Shown here piece after piece: positions 14,108 through 16,863 of a DNA stretch of 16,863 nt; positions within the stretch are counted from its first letter, which is position 1; each line of letters starts with the position of its first letter. The translations under genes and the position numbers were made by a program. Source of the stretch: Oscillospiraceae bacterium. Its GTDB lineage: Bacteria; Bacillota; Clostridia; Oscillospirales; Ruminococcaceae. Below the pieces are notes generated by a model. It saw nothing but the letters and a program-made list of their open reading frames with translations, did no database searches and was not told the DNA's origin. The stretch is taken from assembly GCA_900757485.1 (NCBI GenBank), contig CAAEOA010000239.1, positions 1 to 16,863 of the forward strand. Direction: 5' to 3'.

Positions 14108-15118
14108 TTATTTTCCCAATAAGCCGACTTTTTTCTGTACTTTTTGCAAAGTGCGGGCAGAGATAGCGGCTGCTTTTTCCGCTCCTTTGCGGTAGGTTTC
14201 TTCTAAATAGGCTTTGTCCTGTGTCAAACGGGCAAAATTTTCTCGAATGGGGCGAAGTTCTTCAGCAACAGCTTCTCCCACGGCGGTTTTGAAATCACCG
14301 TATCCTTTTCCGGCAAAATCATCGGTAATTTGTTCATTGGAAAGTCCGGTGATAGCAGAGTAGATTGACATCAGGTTGTTAATACCGTCTTTTCCCTCAC
14401 GATAGCATATTTCCGCTTCACTGTCGGTAACAGCGCGTTTGAATTTTTTCACGATTACATTCGGTTCGTCCAAAATAAACACCGATGCATTGGCATTAGT
14501 ATCCGATTTTGACATTTTTTTGGTAGGATCTTGGAGAGACATTACACGAGCTCCGGTTTTGGGAATGTACGCTTCGGGTACATTAAAAACGTTGCCATAT
14601 AGATTGTTAAAACGGATTGCGATATCCCGTGTGATTTCCAAATGTTGCTTTTGATCTGCTCCGACCGGAACAAAATCGGGTTGATAGAGCAGAATGTCGG
14701 CAGCCATGAGGGCAGGGTAGGTAAAAAGACCGGCATTCACATTGTCGGCATTTTTGGCAGATTTGTCTTTAAACTGCGTCATTCTGGAAAGTTCTCCAAA
14801 TTGGGTGAAGCAGGATAAAATCCAGGACAATTCGGCATGAGTCGGAACATGGCTTTGAATAAAAACAAGACTTTTATCCGGATCAATACCACATGCCAAC
14901 AGCAGTGCAAAAGCATCCAAGGTTTGTTTTTTCAGCATTTTAGGATCCTGTCGTACAGTTAACGCGTGAAGATCTGCGATGAAATAAGCACATTGGTATT
15001 CTTCTTGTGTTTTGCCCCAGTTGCGTACTGCACCGATATAGTTTCCGAGTGTAAACACACCGGTTGGCTGTATGCCGCTGAGCATAACTTTTTTTCTTTC
15101 AGCTTGAATGTTTTCCAA
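14108..15118 (-). CDS. trpS: Tryptophanyl-tRNA synthetase, TTG start
   Basis: It charges tRNATrp with tryptophan in the cytoplasm. It has 336 residues, the standard bacterial length. The class I signature region is SGIQPTGVFTLGNYIGA (14-30), with TLGNYIGA in the HIGH position, and KKMSKSD (200-206) is the KMSKS loop. FIADLHALT and the Trp-binding region around AADILLYQPDFVPVGADQKQH are typical. The start is TTG at 15118-15116: an in-frame TAA immediately precedes it, and GGAGG (15131-15127) is 8 nt upstream, so no other start is possible at this end. It lies 63 nt downstream of the aminotransferase, probably on one transcript. There is no room in that gap for a T-box leader. Confidence 0.96.
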   Translation of the reverse strand: MENIQAERKKVMLSGIQPTGVFTLGNYIGAVRNWGKTQEEYQCAYFIADLHALTVRQDPKMLKKQTLDAFALLLACGIDPDKSLVFIQSHVPTHAELSWILSCFTQFGELSRMTQFKDKSAKNADNVNAGLFTYPALMAADILLYQPDFVPVGADQKQHLEITRDIAIRFNNLYGNVFNVPEAYIPKTGARVMSLQDPTKKMSKSDTNANASVFILDEPNVIVKKFKRAVTDSEAEICYREGKDGINNLMSIYSAITGLSNEQITDDFAGKGYGDFKTAVGEAVAEELRPIRENFARLTQDKAYLEETYRKGAEKAAAISARTLQKVQKKVGLLGK

Positions 15119-15181
15119 TTATAAAACCTCCATTGGTTCAATAAAGAATCATTGTCATCAAATTTTCAGTGTAAGTATGAG

Positions 15182-16366
15182 TTATATTTTATAGGTAAGT
15201 TTCCCCAAAATTTCAACACCTTTGATAATCTGCTCATCGGTAGGCGTGGAAAAATTCATACGGAAAGACTGTGTTTCATAAGTTTCATAAGGCATAAAAG
15301 CAATACCGGGTACGACTGCAACTTTGTTTTGAACGGCTGTGGAACAGAACTCCATCATATTTACGTTGTCCGGCAAGGTGCACCACAAAAAGAGACCTCC
15401 CTCGGGAGAGGTATGTGTTACAGCAGGATTAAAATGGTCTTCTATGCAGGAAAGCATTAAATCGCATTTTTTGCGGTAAATTTCTTGTAATTTTTGAATA
15501 TGTGCCGGCATATCATATTCTGTCATAAAACGCTGGCAAATCATCTGCGCTAAAATATTGGTATGCACATCGGAGGCTTGTTTGCCGACAACCACTTTTT
15601 GGATTAAATTTTTATCCGCAATCAGGTATCCAACTCTTAATCCGGGAGCAAGCACTTTGGAAAAGCTGCCGCAATAGATCACGATATTATCTTCATCGAA
15701 GGACTTTATGCTGGGAATATTTTCTCCCCCAAAACGCAAATCGCCGTATGGGTTATCCTCAATAATAAATACGCCGTATTTTTTGGCGAGTGCATAAGCG
15801 CCTTTCCTTTTTTCGAGACTCATACAGGTTCCGGATGGATTTTGGAAATTCGGAATCAAGTAAATCAATTTTGTATTTGGATTTTCTTTGAGTGCAGCTT
15901 CCAATTTCTCCAAACTGATTCCGCCGTCTTCCACCGGAACACCCACTAATTTGGTGTTAAAAGATTTAAACGAATTGAGTGAACCGACAAAACTCGGAAC
16001 CTCAACGATGACGGTATCTCCCTCGTTACATAGTGTTTTAGCGGAAAGTTCAATTCCCTGCTGCGCACCGGAAATGATAATCAAGTCATCATTTTCTCTG
16101 CCGATATTGTATTGATCTTTCATATATGATTTTAAGGTGCTACGCAAAGCAGGATATCCTTCTGAAACGCTGTATTGCAGTGCAGTGATCGGATCGTTTT
16201 GAAAAATATCCGCTGTGATTTTTCCCACCTCTTCGCAAGGAAAAGCTTCGGGGGCAGGATTTCCTGCTGCAAATGGAATGACCTCAGGATCAGCGGTGAA
16301 TTTCAAAATTTCTCGAATTGCGGATGCTTTTAAGTTTTTGATACGTTCGGCATATTGTATTTCCAT
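15182..16366 (-). CDS. PLP-dependent aminotransferase, class I/II
   Basis: This is a fold-type I aminotransferase of 394 residues, closest in pattern to the 2-aminoadipate/aromatic/alanine branch that is related to MocR C-terminal domains. ISGAQQGIEL (98-107) is the phosphate-binding start. Asn176 lies in NFQNPSGT, Asp204 and Tyr207 in EDNPYGDLR, the PLP Lys237 in GSFSKVLAPGLRVGY, and Arg369 (SFRMNFS) binds the substrate carboxylate. There is no N-terminal GntR domain, so it is an enzyme rather than a regulator. ATG at 16366-16364 is chosen since AAAGGA lies 10 nt upstream; the frame stays open further upstream to the -10 box region and beyond, which cannot be coding in this transcript. Its substrate is not determined. 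It is transcribed from the promoter at 16401-16429 and followed by trpS. Confidence 0.92.
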   Translation of the reverse strand: MEIQYAERIKNLKASAIREILKFTADPEVIPFAAGNPAPEAFPCEEVGKITADIFQNDPITALQYSVSEGYPALRSTLKSYMKDQYNIGRENDDLIIISGAQQGIELSAKTLCNEGDTVIVEVPSFVGSLNSFKSFNTKLVGVPVEDGGISLEKLEAALKENPNTKLIYLIPNFQNPSGTCMSLEKRKGAYALAKKYGVFIIEDNPYGDLRFGGENIPSIKSFDEDNIVIYCGSFSKVLAPGLRVGYLIADKNLIQKVVVGKQASDVHTNILAQMICQRFMTEYDMPAHIQKLQEIYRKKCDLMLSCIEDHFNPAVTHTSPEGGLFLWCTLPDNVNMMEFCSTAVQNKVAVVPGIAFMPYETYETQSFRMNFSTPTDEQIIKGVEILGKLTYKI

Positions 16367-16400
16367 ACTGTGTTTTCCTTTCGCATAGGCTTTGCTTTTT

Positions 16401-16429
16401 ATTATACAACATCCGATTGCCGATTTCAA
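16401..16429 (-). promoter_or_regulatory. Sigma-A promoter of the aminotransferase-trpS unit
   Basis: On the minus strand TTGAAA (16429-16424) and TATAAT (16406-16401) are separated by 17 bp. The start point would be near 16394, leaving a short leader of about 28 nt. This also supports the start codon at 16366. Confidence 0.8.
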
Positions 16430-16535
16430 GCGCAGGATCAACGATTCTGCCTTTTATTTTATGGGTTGACAGGGAATCTGTTTTATATGATGTACGGCAG
16501 AATAAACTTCATATTAATTTTTTTACAGTATATGC

Positions 16536-16564
16536 TTGACAATAATACGAATCCGTATTATGAT
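16536..16564 (+). promoter_or_regulatory. Sigma-A promoter of the MarR-family gene
   Basis: TTGACA (16536-16541), a perfect -35, and TATGAT (16559-16564), five of six, are separated by 17 bp. The start point would be near 16571, giving a leader of about 110 nt. Two repeated operator-like sites overlap the promoter. Confidence 0.85.
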
Positions 16565-16584
16565 ACTCAGTACGAATCCGTATT
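16544..16584 (+). promoter_or_regulatory. Tandem operator pair on the MarR promoter
   Basis: AATACGAATCCGTATT (16544-16559) is an inverted repeat with 6-bp arms around AATC. A second copy, AGTACGAATCCGTATT (16569-16584), differs by one base. The match continues downstream as ATGA and GTGA. The copies start 25 bp apart. The first fills the spacer between -35 and -10 and the second covers the expected start point. This placement is that of a repressor binding site, most simply for the MarR protein encoded downstream. Confidence 0.75.
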
Positions 16585-16681
16585 GTGAAATTTCGATGCA
16601 AAATACAGTTTTTCATATTTATTTTTCGCTTCTGCTGTAATTTTGAAAAGCCAAAAATGAATTTATAAGGAGCCGGTGCTT

Positions 16682-16863
16682 GTGATGCAGAATCATTTTG
16701 AAACAGTAATGAGGCTTATGGTTGCAATTAATCGAATTGATGGTGCCTATTACCTTTGTGCGCGTAAGTTGGGAGTAAAAGGGAATGCTTTGGCTTTGCT
16801 GTATGCACTGAATGACGGTCGGGCACATTCTCAAAAGCAAATCAGTGAAGACTGGTTGATTCC
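16682..16863 (+). CDS. MarR family transcriptional regulator, 3' end beyond window
   Basis: About 60 N-terminal residues are present. MNHF-like start sequence is followed by INRIDGAYYLCARKLGVKGNA, an N-terminal dimerisation helix, then ALALLYAL and SQKQISEDWLIP, which is the start of the winged helix typical of MarR proteins (the next residues usually read KTTVN). MarR proteins are cytoplasmic dimers that repress nearby genes and release DNA on binding a small ligand. AAGGAG (16667-16672) is 9 nt before GTG 16682 and 12 nt before ATG 16685; I prefer GTG by spacing, but ATG is possible. The gene it controls besides itself may lie beyond the window. Confidence 0.85.
   Translation, partial: MMQNHFETVMRLMVAINRIDGAYYLCARKLGVKGNALALLYALNDGRAHSQKQISEDWLI

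Overview
The window comes from a low-to-moderate G+C, spore-forming member of the Bacillota, most likely class Clostridia. The evidence is a spoVAD-spoVAE pair (made only by endospore formers), strong AGGAGG-like ribosome binding sites, near-consensus sigma-A promoters, class 1B dihydroorotate dehydrogenase, and a zinc-ribbon large serine recombinase of the clostridial type. I cannot name the genus from sequence alone.

Layout. (1) 1-3263 is accessory DNA. It starts with the 3' two-thirds of an IS630-family transposase whose two reading frames are linked by an A7 slippery heptamer. A short gene-poor junction with a promoter-like site and a 52-nt quasi-palindrome follows, then a KilA-N gene that has lost its 5' end, then an intact 558-aa large serine recombinase. 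This looks like the worn end of an integrated element. (2) 3345-4460 is a membrane diguanylate cyclase with six predicted membrane segments and an intact GGDEF motif, closed by a 20-bp-stem terminator. (3) 4648-6415 is a sporulation unit: a sigma-F/G-like promoter, spoVAD, spoVAE and a terminator. The usual partner spoVAC is absent. (4) 6516-10552 is a ribose/galactose-type sugar ABC transporter in the order ATPase, permease, lipoprotein binding protein. An intercistronic hairpin precedes the binding-protein gene, and the permease has a long charged C-terminal tail. (5) 10628-14097 is a housekeeping operon: pyrD, ruvX/yqgF, an SDR reductase with YmfI-like motifs and an acyltransferase-3 membrane protein, ending at a bidirectional terminator. 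(6) 14108-16366 (minus strand) holds an aminotransferase and trpS, the latter with a TTG start. (7) 16536-16863 is a divergent MarR-family regulator, cut by the window edge, with a consensus promoter carrying two near-identical operator copies.

How the parts work together. SpoVAD and SpoVAE act in dipicolinic acid movement across the spore inner membrane. The three ABC genes form one complete importer. pyrD to the acyltransferase read as one transcription unit without a common pathway. The MarR gene and the aminotransferase share a divergent control region, and the repeats there overlap only the MarR promoter, which suggests autoregulation.

I found no convincing previously undescribed multi-gene system. 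The most informative non-routine signals are the MarR operator pair, the IS630 frameshift site, the sporulation promoter of a spoVA locus lacking spoVAC, the recombinase-edge junction, and the tailed permease.
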